Shown here: one piece after another, positions 8,694 through 18,354 of the stretch
Numbering within the stretch: position 1 is the first letter of the stretch
How the letters are laid out: every line of letters begins with the position of its first letter
Assembly (NCBI GenBank): GCA_041874725.1
Contig: CP097466.1
Location: forward strand, 2,790,001-2,854,000
Direction of reading: 5' to 3'
Source of the DNA: Duganella sp. BuS-21
GTDB taxonomy: Bacteria > Pseudomonadota > Gammaproteobacteria > Burkholderiales > Burkholderiaceae_D
DNA length: 64,000 bases
The notes under the pieces: generated by a model
What the model saw: only the letters and a program-made list of their open reading frames with translations
Told to the model about the DNA's origin: nothing
Databases searched by the model: none
Made by a program: the position numbers and the translations under genes

Positions 8694-9299
8694 TTACTGT
8701 TTTGGCTGGATCGGTGTCTTCAAAATCGTCGCGGATTTGACGCTGACGGGGATGACTGGGATATTCTGGAAGATGCCTTTGTCGTCCACCAGCACGCCCT
8801 TGATTTTGTCCACGGTCTCGAAACCCTTGATGACTTTGCCGAACACGGTGTAGCCGCCGGAGCCGTCCGGGCCCGGGTAATTGAGCGGAGTATTGTCTTC
8901 GACGTTGATGAACCACTGCGACGTGGCCGAGTTGGGATCGCCCATGCGCGCCATGGCCAGCGTATACTTCGCATTGCTCAGGCCGTTATTCGATTCGATC
9001 GGCACCGGCTTGTTGACCGGCTTGCCCTTGAGTTTTTCATCGTAGCCGCCACCCTGGATCATGAAGCCGTCGATCACGCGGTGGAAAATGGTGCCCTTAT
9101 AAAAGCCCGATTTCACGTAGGCCAGGAAATTATCGACCGATTTCGGCGCTTTTTCGCGGTCCAGTTCCAAGACGATGTCGCCCATGGTGGTCTTCAATTC
9201 CACCTGCGGGGTGGCCGACGGTGTGGCGGCGGTTGGCGCCGCCAGCGCGGCGGCGGACAGGGTCAGGCCGGCGAGGGCGGTCATCAGTTTTTGATACAT
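8694..9299 (-). CDS. ppiA: Periplasmic peptidyl-prolyl cis-trans isomerase (cyclophilin A type)
   Basis: A 201-residue cyclophilin with an export signal (MYQKLMTALAGLTLSAAALAA, cleavage after an AxA). The catalytic domain carries FHRVIDGFMIQGGGYDEKL, SATSQWFINVEDN and FGKVIKGFETVDKIKG. It is a paralogue of the cytosolic copy 40 bases downstream, and the pair probably arose by duplication. The expected role is folding of exported proteins. The tail after residue 170 is short and lysine-rich. Confidence 0.9.
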   Translation of the reverse strand: MYQKLMTALAGLTLSAAALAAPTAATPSATPQVELKTTMGDIVLELDREKAPKSVDNFLAYVKSGFYKGTIFHRVIDGFMIQGGGYDEKLKGKPVNKPVPIESNNGLSNAKYTLAMARMGDPNSATSQWFINVEDNTPLNYPGPDGSGGYTVFGKVIKGFETVDKIKGVLVDDKGIFQNIPVIPVSVKSATILKTPIQPKQ

Positions 9300-9522
9300 C
9301 GAGCTTCCTCTGTTGAATGTTAGACAGGCAAAATCCCGTAAAGGATGAGGCCTATGCTGTTTTTATCAATGCTATACTTATTCCATTCTACCCCTTAGAA
9401 GGTAGAAACAAGAACATTCCCAAGGTTCCCCCCAGGCTCACGATGACGACGGGTGCGTGCAGGTTCACATGACGCGCCAGGCCATCGTATTGTCTGTGGA
9501 CCCAGCAAAACGCAAGAGTCCG

Positions 9523-10911
9523 ATGAGCAATTTAAAGATTTACAACACGCTGGCGCGTGACAAGCAGGCATTCGTGGCGATCGAACCGGGCAAAGTCCGC
9601 ATGTATGTGTGCGGCATGACCATTTACGACTACTGCCACATCGGCCACGCCCGCATGATGATGGCGTTCGACGTCATGTACCGCTGGCTGCTGGCCTCCG
9701 GCTACGAGGTCACCTATGCCCGCAACATCACCGACATCGACGACAAGATCATCAAGCGCGCCGTGGAAAACGGCGAGACCATCTCGCAGCTGACCGGCCG
9801 CTTCACCCAATACATGGACGAAGACACCGCGGCGCTGGGCATCCTGCCGCCGACGCTGGTGCCGCGCGCCACCGAGTACGTGCCGCAAATGCTGGCGCTG
9901 ATCGAACAGCTGGAAGTCAAGCAGCTGGCGTATCAGGGCGAGGACGGCGACGTTAACTACGCGGTGCGCAACTTCCCGCAATACGGCCGCCTGTCGGGCA
10001 AGTCGCTGGACGACCTGCGCGCCGGCGAGCGCGTCGACGTCAACACCGGCAAGCGCGATCCGCTGGACTTCGTGCTGTGGAAGGCCTCGAAAGCATCGGA
10101 GCCGGAAGAAGTGAAGTGGGATTCCAAGTGGGGCAAGGGCCGTCCGGGCTGGCACATCGAGTGCTCGGCCATGTGCTCGGCGCTGCTCGGCGAACACTTC
10201 GACATCCACGGTGGCGGCGCGGACTTGCAGTTCCCGCACCACGAAAATGAGATCGCGCAGTCGGAAGGCGCGTTCGGCCACCAGATGGTGAACTACTGGG
10301 TGCACAACGGTTTCGTGCGCGTGGATAACGAGAAGATGTCCAAATCGCTGGGCAACTTCTTCACCATTCGCGACGTGCTGAAGAAGTACGACGCCGAAGT
10401 GGTGCGCTTCTTCATCCTGCGCGCCCACTACCGCAGCCCGCTGAACTATTCGGACGCGCATCTGGACGACGCCCGTGGCGCACTGACCCGCCTGTACACC
10501 GCGCTGGACGGCGTGGCAGGCGACGGCCAGCCGCTCGACTGGGAAGAGGCACACGCGGCGCGCTTCGCCGAGGCGATGGACGACGACTTCAACACGCCGC
10601 TGGCGGTGGCCGCATTGTTCGACCTGGTGACCGAGCTGAACAAGTCGAAATCACCGGCCATGGCGCGTCAGCTGAAGGGGCTGGCGGCCGTGATCGGCCT
10701 GCTGGAACGCACGCCGCAGCAATTCCTGCAGGCGTCGGTGGGCGGCGAAGGCGGCGACGATGCCGGCATCGCCGACGCCATCGCACGCCGCGCGGAAGCC
10801 AAAAAAGCCCGCAACTTCGCCGAATCGGACAAGATCCGCGCGGAACTGCTGGCGGCCGGCGTCATCCTCGAAGACAAGCCTGACGGCACCACCAACTGGC
10901 GCCGCGCATAA
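9523..10911 (+). CDS. cysS: Cysteinyl-tRNA synthetase
   Basis: A 462-residue class I aminoacyl-tRNA synthetase that charges tRNA-Cys. It shows the zinc-binding/HIGH segment [23 protein letters not shown], the cysteine-specific block [40 protein letters not shown] and the KMSKS loop [10 protein letters not shown]. The C-terminal DALR-type helical domain is present. The start at 9523 ([10 protein letters not shown]) fits the family. A longer in-frame start at 9457 would add 22 non-conserved residues. It is followed 2 bases later by a glycosylase gene. Confidence 0.95.
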   Translation: MSNLKIYNTLARDKQAFVAIEPGKVRMYVCGMTIYDYCHIGHARMMMAFDVMYRWLLASGYEVTYARNITDIDDKIIKRAVENGETISQLTGRFTQYMDEDTAALGILPPTLVPRATEYVPQMLALIEQLEVKQLAYQGEDGDVNYAVRNFPQYGRLSGKSLDDLRAGERVDVNTGKRDPLDFVLWKASKASEPEEVKWDSKWGKGRPGWHIECSAMCSALLGEHFDIHGGGADLQFPHHENEIAQSEGAFGHQMVNYWVHNGFVRVDNEKMSKSLGNFFTIRDVLKKYDAEVVRFFILRAHYRSPLNYSDAHLDDARGALTRLYTALDGVAGDGQPLDWEEAHAARFAEAMDDDFNTPLAVAALFDLVTELNKSKSPAMARQLKGLAAVIGLLERTPQQFLQASVGGEGGDDAGIADAIARRAEAKKARNFAESDKIRAELLAAGVILEDKPDGTTNWRRA

Positions 10912-10913
10912 CT

Positions 10914-11573
10914 ATGGTCAACGCCAAGGACAACGAGGGCGCAGGCAGCCCGGTATCGGCCGTGCCGCCGTACTGGGAACAAGCCAAGATCGAGCTCATG
11001 AAGCGTGACCGCATCATGAACAAGCTGATTCCGCAGTTCGGCGACCTGCACCTGGTCGGCCACCACGACCCGTTCACCACCCTGGCGCGTTCCATCGTCG
11101 GCCAGCAGGTCACGTCCAAGGTGGCCGACGCCGCCTGGAAAAAGCTGCTGGTCATCAGCCCGAAATGCACGCCGAGCCAGATCATCAAGGCCGGCGCCGA
11201 GGAGCTGTCGGCCTGCGGCCTGTCCAAGCGCAAGACCGAGTACATCCTCGACCTGGCGGACCACTTCAAGAACAAGCGCGTCCACACGGCCCAATGGGAC
11301 CAGATGGACGATGAGGCGGTGATTGCCGAGCTGGTGCAGATTCGCGGCATCGGTCGGTGGACGGCTGAAATGTTCCTGATCTTCAACCTGCTGCGCCCGA
11401 ATGTGCTGCCGCTGGACGACCCCGGTCTGATCCAGGGCATCAGCCAGAATTACTTCTCGGGCGAGCCGGTGTCGCGCAGCGATGCGCGCGAGGTGTCGGC
11501 CAACTGGGAACCTTACCGCACGGTAGCGACCTGGTATTTATGGCGTAGTCTCGATCCGGTTGCTGTAGAATAG
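10914..11573 (+). CDS. DNA-3-methyladenine glycosylase-like HhH-GPD protein
   Basis: A 219-residue base-excision glycosylase of the HhH-GPD superfamily, AlkA-like. The helix-hairpin-helix is seen as LVQIRGIGRWTAEMFLIF, followed by the catalytic aspartate context LPLDDPGLIQ. The upstream helix block PFTTLARSIVGQQVTSKVADAAWKKL is typical. It excises alkylated bases from DNA. The gene follows cysS by 2 bases and precedes accA, an order I associate with Oxalobacteraceae. No iron-sulfur cysteine cluster is visible. Confidence 0.88.
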   Translation: MVNAKDNEGAGSPVSAVPPYWEQAKIELMKRDRIMNKLIPQFGDLHLVGHHDPFTTLARSIVGQQVTSKVADAAWKKLLVISPKCTPSQIIKAGAEELSACGLSKRKTEYILDLADHFKNKRVHTAQWDQMDDEAVIAELVQIRGIGRWTAEMFLIFNLLRPNVLPLDDPGLIQGISQNYFSGEPVSRSDAREVSANWEPYRTVATWYLWRSLDPVAVE

Positions 11574-11657
11574 ATACTCTAATCGCTGTGCGAGGCCTTT
11601 TTGTGCCTGTCACGAGCCGGCACCTTAGCCACAGCTGAGAATAAACACGGAGGTACA

Positions 11658-12632
11658 ATGACCAAAACGACTTTCCTCAATTTTGAGCAACCGATTGCTG
11701 AACTCGACGGCAAAATCGAAGAACTACGCTTCGTTCAAGACGATTCCGCGGTCGACATCTCTGAGGAGATCGACCGCCTGGCGAAGAAAAGCCAGCAGCT
11801 GACCAAAGACATCTACGCCAAGCTGACGCCGTGGCAGGTCTCGCAGATCGCGCGTCATCCGCAACGTCCATACACCATGGACTACGTCAACGAAATCTTC
11901 ACCGACTTCCACGAACTGCACGGCGACCGCACCTATGCGGACGACCTGTCGGTGGTGGGCGGCCTGGCCCGCTTCAACGGCCAGTCCTGCATGGTCATCG
12001 GCCATCAGAAGGGCCGCGACACCAAAGAACGCGCGCTGCGCAACTTCGGCATGCCGAAGCCGGAAGGCTACCGCAAGGCCATGCGCCTGATGAAGCTGGC
12101 TGAGAAATTCGGCATTCCGGTGTTCACCTTTGTGGATACGCCGGGCGCCTTCCCGGGCATCGACGCGGAGGAGCGCGGCCAGTCGGAAGCGATCGGCCAC
12201 AACCTGTACGTGATGGCGGAACTGAAAGTGCCGCTGATTGCCACCATCATCGGCGAAGGCGGCTCCGGCGGCGCGCTGGCGATTGCCGTGGCCGACCAGG
12301 TCATCATGCTGCAATACGCCACCTACTCTGTGATCTCGCCGGAAGGCTGCGCCTCGATCCTGTGGAAGACCTCGGAACGCGCGGCCGATGCGGCCGAAGC
12401 GCTGGGCCTGACCGCGCACCGTCTGAAGGCCATCGGCCTGATCGACAAGATCGTCAGCGAACCGCTGGGCGGCGCGCACCGCGATCCGAAGCAGATGGCA
12501 ACGCTGCTGAAACGCGCACTGGCCGACTCGCTGCGCCAATTCCACGGCATGAAAACCAAGGACCTGCTGGAATCCCGTCACGAAAAGCTGATGAGCTACG
12601 GTAAGTTCAAGGAAACCACGCCGCAAGAGTAA
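11658..12632 (+). CDS. accA: Acetyl-CoA carboxylase carboxyltransferase subunit alpha
   Basis: A 324-residue carboxyltransferase alpha subunit. With AccD it transfers CO2 from carboxybiotin to acetyl-CoA, giving malonyl-CoA for fatty acid synthesis. Family blocks include [19 protein letters not shown] at the N-terminus, [46 protein letters not shown] and [20 protein letters not shown] lies 5 bases before the ATG at 11658. Length is normal. The gene is followed directly by a long palindrome. Confidence 0.96.
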   Translation: MTKTTFLNFEQPIAELDGKIEELRFVQDDSAVDISEEIDRLAKKSQQLTKDIYAKLTPWQVSQIARHPQRPYTMDYVNEIFTDFHELHGDRTYADDLSVVGGLARFNGQSCMVIGHQKGRDTKERALRNFGMPKPEGYRKAMRLMKLAEKFGIPVFTFVDTPGAFPGIDAEERGQSEAIGHNLYVMAELKVPLIATIIGEGGSGGALAIAVADQVIMLQYATYSVISPEGCASILWKTSERAADAAEALGLTAHRLKAIGLIDKIVSEPLGGAHRDPKQMATLLKRALADSLRQFHGMKTKDLLESRHEKLMSYGKFKETTPQE

Positions 12633-12727
12633 ATGGGATCCCCGCGTTCGCGGCGGTCCGCCGATACGGGAGGACGTCTTCGGCCGTCGCTCCGCATCGG
12701 CGGACCGTCGCGCACGCGGGAGCCCAT
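12633..12727. repeat. 95-bp imperfect palindrome between accA and tilS
   Basis: The 95 bases after the accA stop fold on themselves. The left arm starts ATGGGATCCCCGCGTTCGCG and the right arm, read inverted, starts ATGGGCTCCCGCGTGCGCG. Both continue with GGTCCGCCGAT. The loop centre contains GACGTCTTCGGCCGTC, itself partly palindromic. Stem length is about 38 bp with a handful of mismatches. It may be a rho-independent attenuator without a T-run, a REP/BIME-like repeat, or a small non-autonomous mobile element. Only one copy is seen in the window. Confidence 0.75.
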
Positions 12728-12783
12728 ACACATCAACCGGGGGCCGCGCACGCGCTGCTCCCGGTTTGCATTTGGAGTCACGA

Positions 12784-14193
12784 TTGAAGCAGCAAAAGCC
12801 CACCCTCACGTCCACCTTTGAACTCGCCGTCAGCGCCGCCCGCGCACAAGCCGGCGGCGGCGAGGGCGCGAATGCCGTTCGCCTCGCCGTCGCCCTCAGC
12901 GGCGGCCTGGACTCGTCGGCCCTGCTGCACCTAGCTCACGCCTGCGCCCAGGCCAACGGCCTGGCCCTGTACGCCTTCCATGTGCATCACGGCCTCAGCC
13001 CGAACGCCGACGCCTGGCTGGCCCACTGCGAACAAGCCTGCGCCGCCCTCGGCGTAACCTTCGAAGCACGCCGCATTCAGTTGCAGGAACAAAAGAAAAC
13101 CGGCACCGAAGCCGCCGCCCGCAAAGCCCGCTACGCCGCGCTGGGCGCGCTGTGCGCCGAACACAGCGTGCCGCTGCTGCTGACCGCCCACCACCAGGAT
13201 GACCAGGCCGAAACGGTGCTGCTGCAACTGCTGCGCGGCTCCGGTCCGGCCGGCCTGTCCGGCATGGACGCCGCCAACGCCGCGCCCAGCCTGCTCAACA
13301 ACGCCACGTTGGTGATGGTCCGCCCGCTGCTGCCGGCCTCGCGCAAGCAGCTGGAAGCCTATGTGCAGCAGCACGGCATCGACCACATCCACGACGAATC
13401 CAACGATGATCCGCGCTACGCGCGCAACGCCTTGCGCCACACCGTGATGCCGTCGCTGGAGCAGCATTTCCCCGGCTTCCAGGAACGCTTCGCCCGTAGC
13501 GCCCAGCACGCGCAATCGGCCACCCGCCTGCTGACCGAGCTGGCCGAGCAAGACCTGGCCGCCGCGCTGGACGGCGAGCACATCGACATCGCCAAGCTGC
13601 GCAGCCTGAGCCAGGATCGCAGCTACAACCTGCTGCGCCACTGGTTCGCCACGCGCGGCTACAACATGCCGAGCACCGCCTGGCTGGCCGAAATGCTGAC
13701 CCAGCTGCTGGAAGCCAAGCACGACGCTCAACTGCTGGTAACGCACCCGGACTGCCACGTGCGCCGCTACCGCGACCGCCTGCACCTGACGCCCAAGCTG
13801 GGCGATCTGGATGGCACGCGCGAGGACCAGTTCGACGACAAGCCGGGCACTGAATTTCGTTGGAACGGTGAAGCCGAGCTGGCTTTCCCGGCCTACGGCG
13901 GCGTGCTGCACATTGAGCCGGCGGAAGAGGGCTTCGACGCCGACTGGCTGCGCTGCCAGAAACTGCTGATCGAATTCCGCCGTGGCGGCGAAAAACTCAA
14001 GCTGGCGGCCAACCGCCCGACGCGGCCGGTGAAATACCACTATCAGTCGCTCAACATCCCGGCCTGGGAGCGCGGCCGCCTGCCGGTGGTCAAGAGCGGC
14101 AAGGAATTGCTGTTCGCCGCCGGCATCGGCATGGACTGCCAGCACGTGGGCGAGGGCGGCGGACGGCTGCGCCTGCGTTGGCAAGCGGTATAG
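12784..14193 (+). CDS. tilS: tRNA(Ile)-lysidine synthase
   Basis: A 469-residue PP-loop ATPase that converts the wobble cytidine of tRNA-Ile(CAU) to lysidine. The PP-loop VALSGGLDSSALLHL is near residue 40, followed by YAFHVHHGLSPNADAWLAHCE, LTAHHQDDQAETVLLQLLRGSGPAGLSGM and RPLLPASRKQLEAY. The C-terminal substrate-recognition domains are present. No ATG fits: TTG at 12784 with GGAG upstream looks best, with an alternative TTG at 12766. It lies between the palindrome and aspartokinase. Confidence 0.92.
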   Translation: MKQQKPTLTSTFELAVSAARAQAGGGEGANAVRLAVALSGGLDSSALLHLAHACAQANGLALYAFHVHHGLSPNADAWLAHCEQACAALGVTFEARRIQLQEQKKTGTEAAARKARYAALGALCAEHSVPLLLTAHHQDDQAETVLLQLLRGSGPAGLSGMDAANAAPSLLNNATLVMVRPLLPASRKQLEAYVQQHGIDHIHDESNDDPRYARNALRHTVMPSLEQHFPGFQERFARSAQHAQSATRLLTELAEQDLAAALDGEHIDIAKLRSLSQDRSYNLLRHWFATRGYNMPSTAWLAEMLTQLLEAKHDAQLLVTHPDCHVRRYRDRLHLTPKLGDLDGTREDQFDDKPGTEFRWNGEAELAFPAYGGVLHIEPAEEGFDADWLRCQKLLIEFRRGGEKLKLAANRPTRPVKYHYQSLNIPAWERGRLPVVKSGKELLFAAGIGMDCQHVGEGGGRLRLRWQAV

Positions 14194-14336
14194 ACATTAC
14201 CCCCTATCTGCCGAATTTTGTATGTAGATATGCCTATTGAGTATGAGATTATGAGTTTTTTGACTTGTTATTTTGCACTGCGGCAGGTAGAGTTTAGGGT
14301 TCCATTTACCTTTATTTGAGCGGAAAACTCTCTGTT

Positions 14337-15584
14337 ATGGCTTTAATCGTGCACAAATATGGCGGTACGTCGATGGGTTCGACGGATCGTATCAAGAACG
14401 TCGCGCGGCGCGTCGCCAAATGGCATGACGCCGGGCATCGCATCGTCGTCGTGCCATCGGCAATGTCGGGCGAAACCAACCGCCTGATCGCTCTCGCCAA
14501 GGAAGTGCAAGCGCAGCCGGACCCGCGCGAACTGGACATGATCGCCTCGACCGGCGAGCAAGTGTCGGTCGGCCTGCTGTCGATGGCGCTGCAAGCCATC
14601 GGCAAGAAGGCGGTGTCTTACGCCGGCTGGCAAGTCGCGATTAAAACCGATTCCGCTTACACCAAAGCCCGCATCCAGTCGATCGACAATGACAAGGTCA
14701 ACCGCGACCTGGACGACGGCAAGATCGTCATCATCACCGGTTTCCAGGGTGTGGACGATATCGGCAATATCACCACCCTGGGCCGTGGCGGTTCGGACAC
14801 CTCGGCCGTGGCGATCGCCGCCGCGATGAAGGCGGACGAATGCCTGATCTTCACCGACGTTGACGGCGTGTATACGACCGATCCGCGCGTGGTCTCGGAG
14901 GCGCGCCGCCTGAAGGCGATTACCTTTGAAGAAATGCTGGAACTGGCGTCGCTGGGCTCGAAAGTGCTGCAGACGCGTTCGGTGGAATTCGCCGGCAACT
15001 ACCGCGTGCCGACCCGCGTACTGTCGTCGCTGACCGACCCGATGCTGGACATCGAAGAAGAAGCCAACTCCGGCACCCTGATTTCGTTTGAGGAAGACAC
15101 ACACATGGAACAAGCAGTCATCTCCGGTATCGCGTTCAACCGCGATGAAGCCAAAATCACCGTGCTGGGCGTGCCAGACCGTCCGGGCGTGGCCTACCAC
15201 ATTCTGGGCCCGGTGGCCGATGCCAACATCGAAGTCGACATGATTATCCAGAACCAGTCGGTCGACGGCAAAACCGACTTCACCTTCACCGTCTCGCGCA
15301 ACGACTACCAGCGCGCCGTGGACGTGCTGAACAGCACCAAGGAAGCCCTGGGTGCTGCCAGCGTGACCGGCGACGCCAAAGTGTCGAAGATCTCGGTGGT
15401 GGGCGTGGGCATGCGTTCGCACGTGGGCGTGGCGTCGCAGATGTTCCGCACCTTGTCGGAAGAAGGCATCAACATCATGATGATCTCGACCTCGGAGATC
15501 AAGATTTCGGTGCTGATCGACGAAAAATACATGGAACTGGCCGTGCGTGCGCTGCACAAAGCGTTCGAACTGGAAAAAGCCTAA
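14337..15584 (+). CDS. lysC: Aspartate kinase
   Basis: A 415-residue aspartokinase that phosphorylates aspartate, the first step to lysine, threonine and methionine. The kinase domain shows VHKYGGTSMGSTDRIKNVA at the start, TLGRGGSDTSAVAIAAAM and FTDVDGVYTTDPR. Two ACT domains follow (ITVLGVPDRPGVAYHILG and ISVVGVGMRSHVGVASQMF), the usual sites of lysine/threonine feedback inhibition. The ATG at 14337 is chosen because the conserved MALIVHKYGG starts there. About 140 bases of AT-rich DNA precede it, a likely promoter region. Confidence 0.95.
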   Translation: MALIVHKYGGTSMGSTDRIKNVARRVAKWHDAGHRIVVVPSAMSGETNRLIALAKEVQAQPDPRELDMIASTGEQVSVGLLSMALQAIGKKAVSYAGWQVAIKTDSAYTKARIQSIDNDKVNRDLDDGKIVIITGFQGVDDIGNITTLGRGGSDTSAVAIAAAMKADECLIFTDVDGVYTTDPRVVSEARRLKAITFEEMLELASLGSKVLQTRSVEFAGNYRVPTRVLSSLTDPMLDIEEEANSGTLISFEEDTHMEQAVISGIAFNRDEAKITVLGVPDRPGVAYHILGPVADANIEVDMIIQNQSVDGKTDFTFTVSRNDYQRAVDVLNSTKEALGAASVTGDAKVSKISVVGVGMRSHVGVASQMFRTLSEEGINIMMISTSEIKISVLIDEKYMELAVRALHKAFELEKA

Positions 15585-15708
15585 AAGCGGGCATAAATTT
15601 TTCAAAAAACCGCCAAGTTGCCTTGACCAAAATGGTCGTGGTCTATACTATGACGGTCGTCTGCTGCAGCGCAGTTTGCTGGAAAAGACATAGTTGAGTG
15701 ATCGACTA

Positions 15709-15801
15709 GGAGACGTGGCCGAGTGGCCGAAGGCACATCCCTGCTAAGGATGCATACGGCTTATACCTGTATCGTGGGTTCGAATCCCACCGTCTCCGCC
15801 A
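15709..15801 (+). tRNA. tRNA-Ser(GCU), copy 1
   Basis: A 93-base class II tRNA. The acceptor arms GGAGACG and CGTCTCC pair fully. The anticodon loop is CTGCTAA (anticodon GCT), followed by a long variable arm (GCATACGGCTTATACCTGTATC), the T-loop GGTTCGAATCC, discriminator G and an encoded CCA. It sits about 125 bases after aspartokinase. Its 3' end faces an integrase gene, so it is the likely chromosomal attachment locus. Confidence 0.95.
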
Positions 15802-15809
15802 TAACACCT

Positions 15810-15833
15810 AAAACCCGCTTCGGCGGGTTTTTT
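15810..15833 (+). terminator. Rho-independent terminator after tRNA-Ser
   Basis: AACCCGC-TTCG-GCGGGTTTTTT forms a stem with a stable TTCG loop and a run of six T, nine bases after the tRNA CCA end. Confidence 0.85.
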
Positions 15834-16079
15834 CATGTGGGCTTTCTCATAGGAGAAATGGCCTTTTTATTGTCCAGCGGCGTACGCCAAAGGACGCCAG
15901 TTTCCGACCCCCTTGGGGGGGTAGACGGGGGGGTAGGAAAACGCACTTCCCCGGGCTAGCGGATGGCCGCTTTAGCGTGCTTCTCCCGCGAAATCCCTCC
16001 TGCACGATACCGTTTTGCATCAATGTCGGCCTCGCGGACGGCGGCTAGAATGGTTTGAAGCAGCTTCCAGGAGGGGGGT

Positions 16080-17282
16080 ATGCCACCCATCAACCGGCTC
16101 AGCGCGCTGAGCGTGCACCATGCCAAGACTCCCGGCTATTACGGCGACGGAGGCGGCCTCGTGCTGCAGGTAACAGCCAACGGGACAAAAAGCTGGATCT
16201 TCCGCTACCGCTTTGACGGCAGGCGTCACGAGATGGGGCTTGGGTCCTGCGCGCTGGTGAGCCTGGCCCGTGCGCGCGAGTTGGCGCAGAGCTGCCGCCA
16301 GTTGATTATGCGAGGGGCCGACCCGCTGGCCGAGCGCCGTCAGGTGCGCGCTGCCCGCCACGCGGAGCGGGCTCGCCATATGACCTTTGATCAGTGCGCC
16401 GCAGCCTATATACAGGCCCACAGGAGCGGCTGGCGTAACGCCAAGCATGCCGGCCAGTGGACGCGGACGCTCTCCACCTACGTAACGCCGGTGATCGGCG
16501 CGCTGCCCGTGGGCGAGGTCGACACGGATCATGTGGTCAAGGTGCTGGCGCCAATCTGGGCCACCAAGACCGAGACAGCGACGCGCCTGCGGGGGCGCAT
16601 TGAAAGCATCCTCGACTGGGCGACCGTCAGCAAGTTCCGGCAGGGCGAAAATCCCGCCCGCTGGCGGGGCCATCTGGATTATTTGCTGGCGAACCCGAAC
16701 AAGGTGGCGCGCGTAAAGAATTTCCCCGCGCTTCCCTGGCCGCAGATGGCGGCCTTGATGGCCGAACTGCGCCAGCGCGAGGGTGTTTCGGCGCGGGCGC
16801 TGGAGTTCGCCATCCTGACGGCGGCCCGGTCCGGGGAGGTGCGCGGCGCGCGCTGGGACGAGGTCGATCTCACCCGGCGGCTATGGACGGTGCCGGCCGA
16901 GCGGATGAAGGCACGCAGGGAGCACCGCGTGCCGCTCTCTGATGCCATCATCGCGCTTCTGCGCGGCTTGCCGGGCCAGGATGGGCTGCTGTTCCCCGGC
17001 CAGAAGAACCAGCCGCTGTCGGATATGAGCCTGAGCGCCGTACTGCGGCGCATGGGGCGCAAGGAGATCACCGTCCATGGCTTCCGTTCAACGTTCCGGG
17101 ACTGGGCCGTCGAGGCGCCCGGTAACAGCTTTCCGCGTGAGGTTTGCGAGCATGCCTTGGCTCACAGCCTGCCGGACCGCGTAGAGGCCGCTTACCAGCG
17201 CGGCGACCTGTTTGTGAAGCGAAGCGCGCTGATGCAGGCGTGGGCGGACTACTGCCTGGCAAATAAAGCTATGCCGGACTGA
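16080..17282 (+). CDS. P4-type tyrosine recombinase/integrase (DUF4102 N-terminus)
   Basis: A 400-residue full-length integrase. The N-terminal DUF4102 arm-binding domain (YYGDGGGLVLQVTANGTKSWIFRYRFDGRRHEMGLG) is followed by a core-binding domain and the catalytic domain. The catalytic residues are visible: Arg in LTAARSGEVRGARWDE, HGFRSTFRDW, the EHALAH histidine, and Tyr in VEAAYQRGD. AGGAGGGG precedes the ATG closely. It lies between two tRNA-Ser(GCU) copies and points away from copy 1. P4-type integrases act at tRNA 3' ends, so this is probably the enzyme that inserted the element. Confidence 0.93.
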   Translation: MPPINRLSALSVHHAKTPGYYGDGGGLVLQVTANGTKSWIFRYRFDGRRHEMGLGSCALVSLARARELAQSCRQLIMRGADPLAERRQVRAARHAERARHMTFDQCAAAYIQAHRSGWRNAKHAGQWTRTLSTYVTPVIGALPVGEVDTDHVVKVLAPIWATKTETATRLRGRIESILDWATVSKFRQGENPARWRGHLDYLLANPNKVARVKNFPALPWPQMAALMAELRQREGVSARALEFAILTAARSGEVRGARWDEVDLTRRLWTVPAERMKARREHRVPLSDAIIALLRGLPGQDGLLFPGQKNQPLSDMSLSAVLRRMGRKEITVHGFRSTFRDWAVEAPGNSFPREVCEHALAHSLPDRVEAAYQRGDLFVKRSALMQAWADYCLANKAMPD

Positions 17283-17377
17283 CATTCTTGCCGTTCGCCT
17301 TGGCCAAAATCGATTCAGTCGATAACATAATGCCCGTCTACCCATCCATTCATGGGGGATAGTTGAGCAATCGACTT

Positions 17378-17470
17378 GGAAACGTGGCCGAGTGGCCGAA
17401 GGCACATCCCTGCTAAGGATGCATACGGCTTATACCTGTATCGTGGGTTCGAATCCCACCATTTCCGCCA
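17378..17470 (+). tRNA. tRNA-Ser(GCU), copy 2 with altered acceptor stem
   Basis: Identical to copy 1 from the D-arm to the T-arm. The acceptor arms read GGAAACG and CATTTCC, which leaves one C/A mismatch. About 20 bases of upstream sequence are also similar (TAGTTGAGCAATCGACTTG against TAGTTGAGTGATCGACTAG), and a decayed terminator-like stretch follows. The repeated unit is therefore a whole tRNA gene with flanks, longer than a usual att core. It may be an element-borne or duplicated tRNA serving as attachment site. Whether it is functional is uncertain. Confidence 0.8.
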
Positions 17471-17567
17471 GGACACTAAAAGCCGGCCTCGTTCGGGTTT
17501 TTTATTCTCGCAAACGTTCCCCGACTCTGTGGGCATTGATGTCTGCTTTAAAACGAAGAAATGCGCT

Positions 17568-18257
17568 ATGTGGAATAAAGTGAATGAAGTGCTGACCGCG
17601 CTGCACCAACAGCCCGCTCTATCGCCTAAGTTGCGGAAGACAGGCTTCGAAAAGTTCATAGAAAGTATTACCAATTTCTTGCGATGGTTCGCGGTTGCCA
17701 CGATGTCGGTGCTGCTGATTATCGTGATCGTGAAGGTCACCAGCACGGTGTCGCCGTTCTGGGCGGATGTTGCCATGTATCTCGCGATTGCTCAGGCGGG
17801 CTTGGCTGCCCTCTGGCTCGTGCTCGACACTTTTCCGGTCATAGTTTCCCTATTTCTTCTGAACGCCCAGCTGTTCGTTGTCCGGCAGCGTGAATCGAAA
17901 CACGAATTTGGCCAAGCGGAACAATTAACGCGCTATGGCGTTGATGCCCTGAAATTGGCATTGATTTGGCTGGAGATCCGTATAGAACGGATGAAATTTG
18001 GGCTGGTGTTTTTTGTTGGTGGTTCCGATAAGGTCGCGATTTTTATGCTTGCCGCAAGCGGTTGGGCGGTGTGGCACAACATGCCAAGTAAGGCGTCTTG
18101 GATACAGGAAGCGTACTTATACGGTGCGGCTTTCTGCGGCGGCTTGGCAATCGGCGGTGTATTGTCGAATATCGTCGTTAAAAAACTGAGCTACCAAAAA
18201 GACCTCCTGACGCTGGCTATCGCGTTAGCCGAGTCGGATGTCGGCGAGTCCCGCTGA
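17568..18257 (+). CDS. Hypothetical four-helix membrane protein
   Basis: A 229-residue protein with about four transmembrane helices: residues 37-60, 68-100, 143-165 and 178-200. The C-terminal part (NIVVKKLSYQKDLLTLAIALAES) is likely cytosolic. GC content is lower than in the chromosomal genes, which fits cargo. I do not recognise the family. It is the first gene after tRNA copy 2 and has no close partner. Two-helix/four-helix proteins in islands are sometimes effectors or entry-exclusion factors, but nothing here shows that. Confidence 0.6.
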   Translation: MWNKVNEVLTALHQQPALSPKLRKTGFEKFIESITNFLRWFAVATMSVLLIIVIVKVTSTVSPFWADVAMYLAIAQAGLAALWLVLDTFPVIVSLFLLNAQLFVVRQRESKHEFGQAEQLTRYGVDALKLALIWLEIRIERMKFGLVFFVGGSDKVAIFMLAASGWAVWHNMPSKASWIQEAYLYGAAFCGGLAIGGVLSNIVVKKLSYQKDLLTLAIALAESDVGESR

Positions 18258-18354
18258 CCGACTGCGTGATGTTGTGCTTGGTGATAGCTGGGATTGCTTT
18301 CGTGCGGTTGAGATCTCGATAGCAGCGGGCGTATTTATGGTACATCTTCAATGC

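Noticed and set aside
14194..14336. Lysine riboswitch before aspartokinase
   Set aside because: The 143-base leader is too short and lacks recognisable lysine-riboswitch helices; it looks like an ordinary AT-rich promoter.
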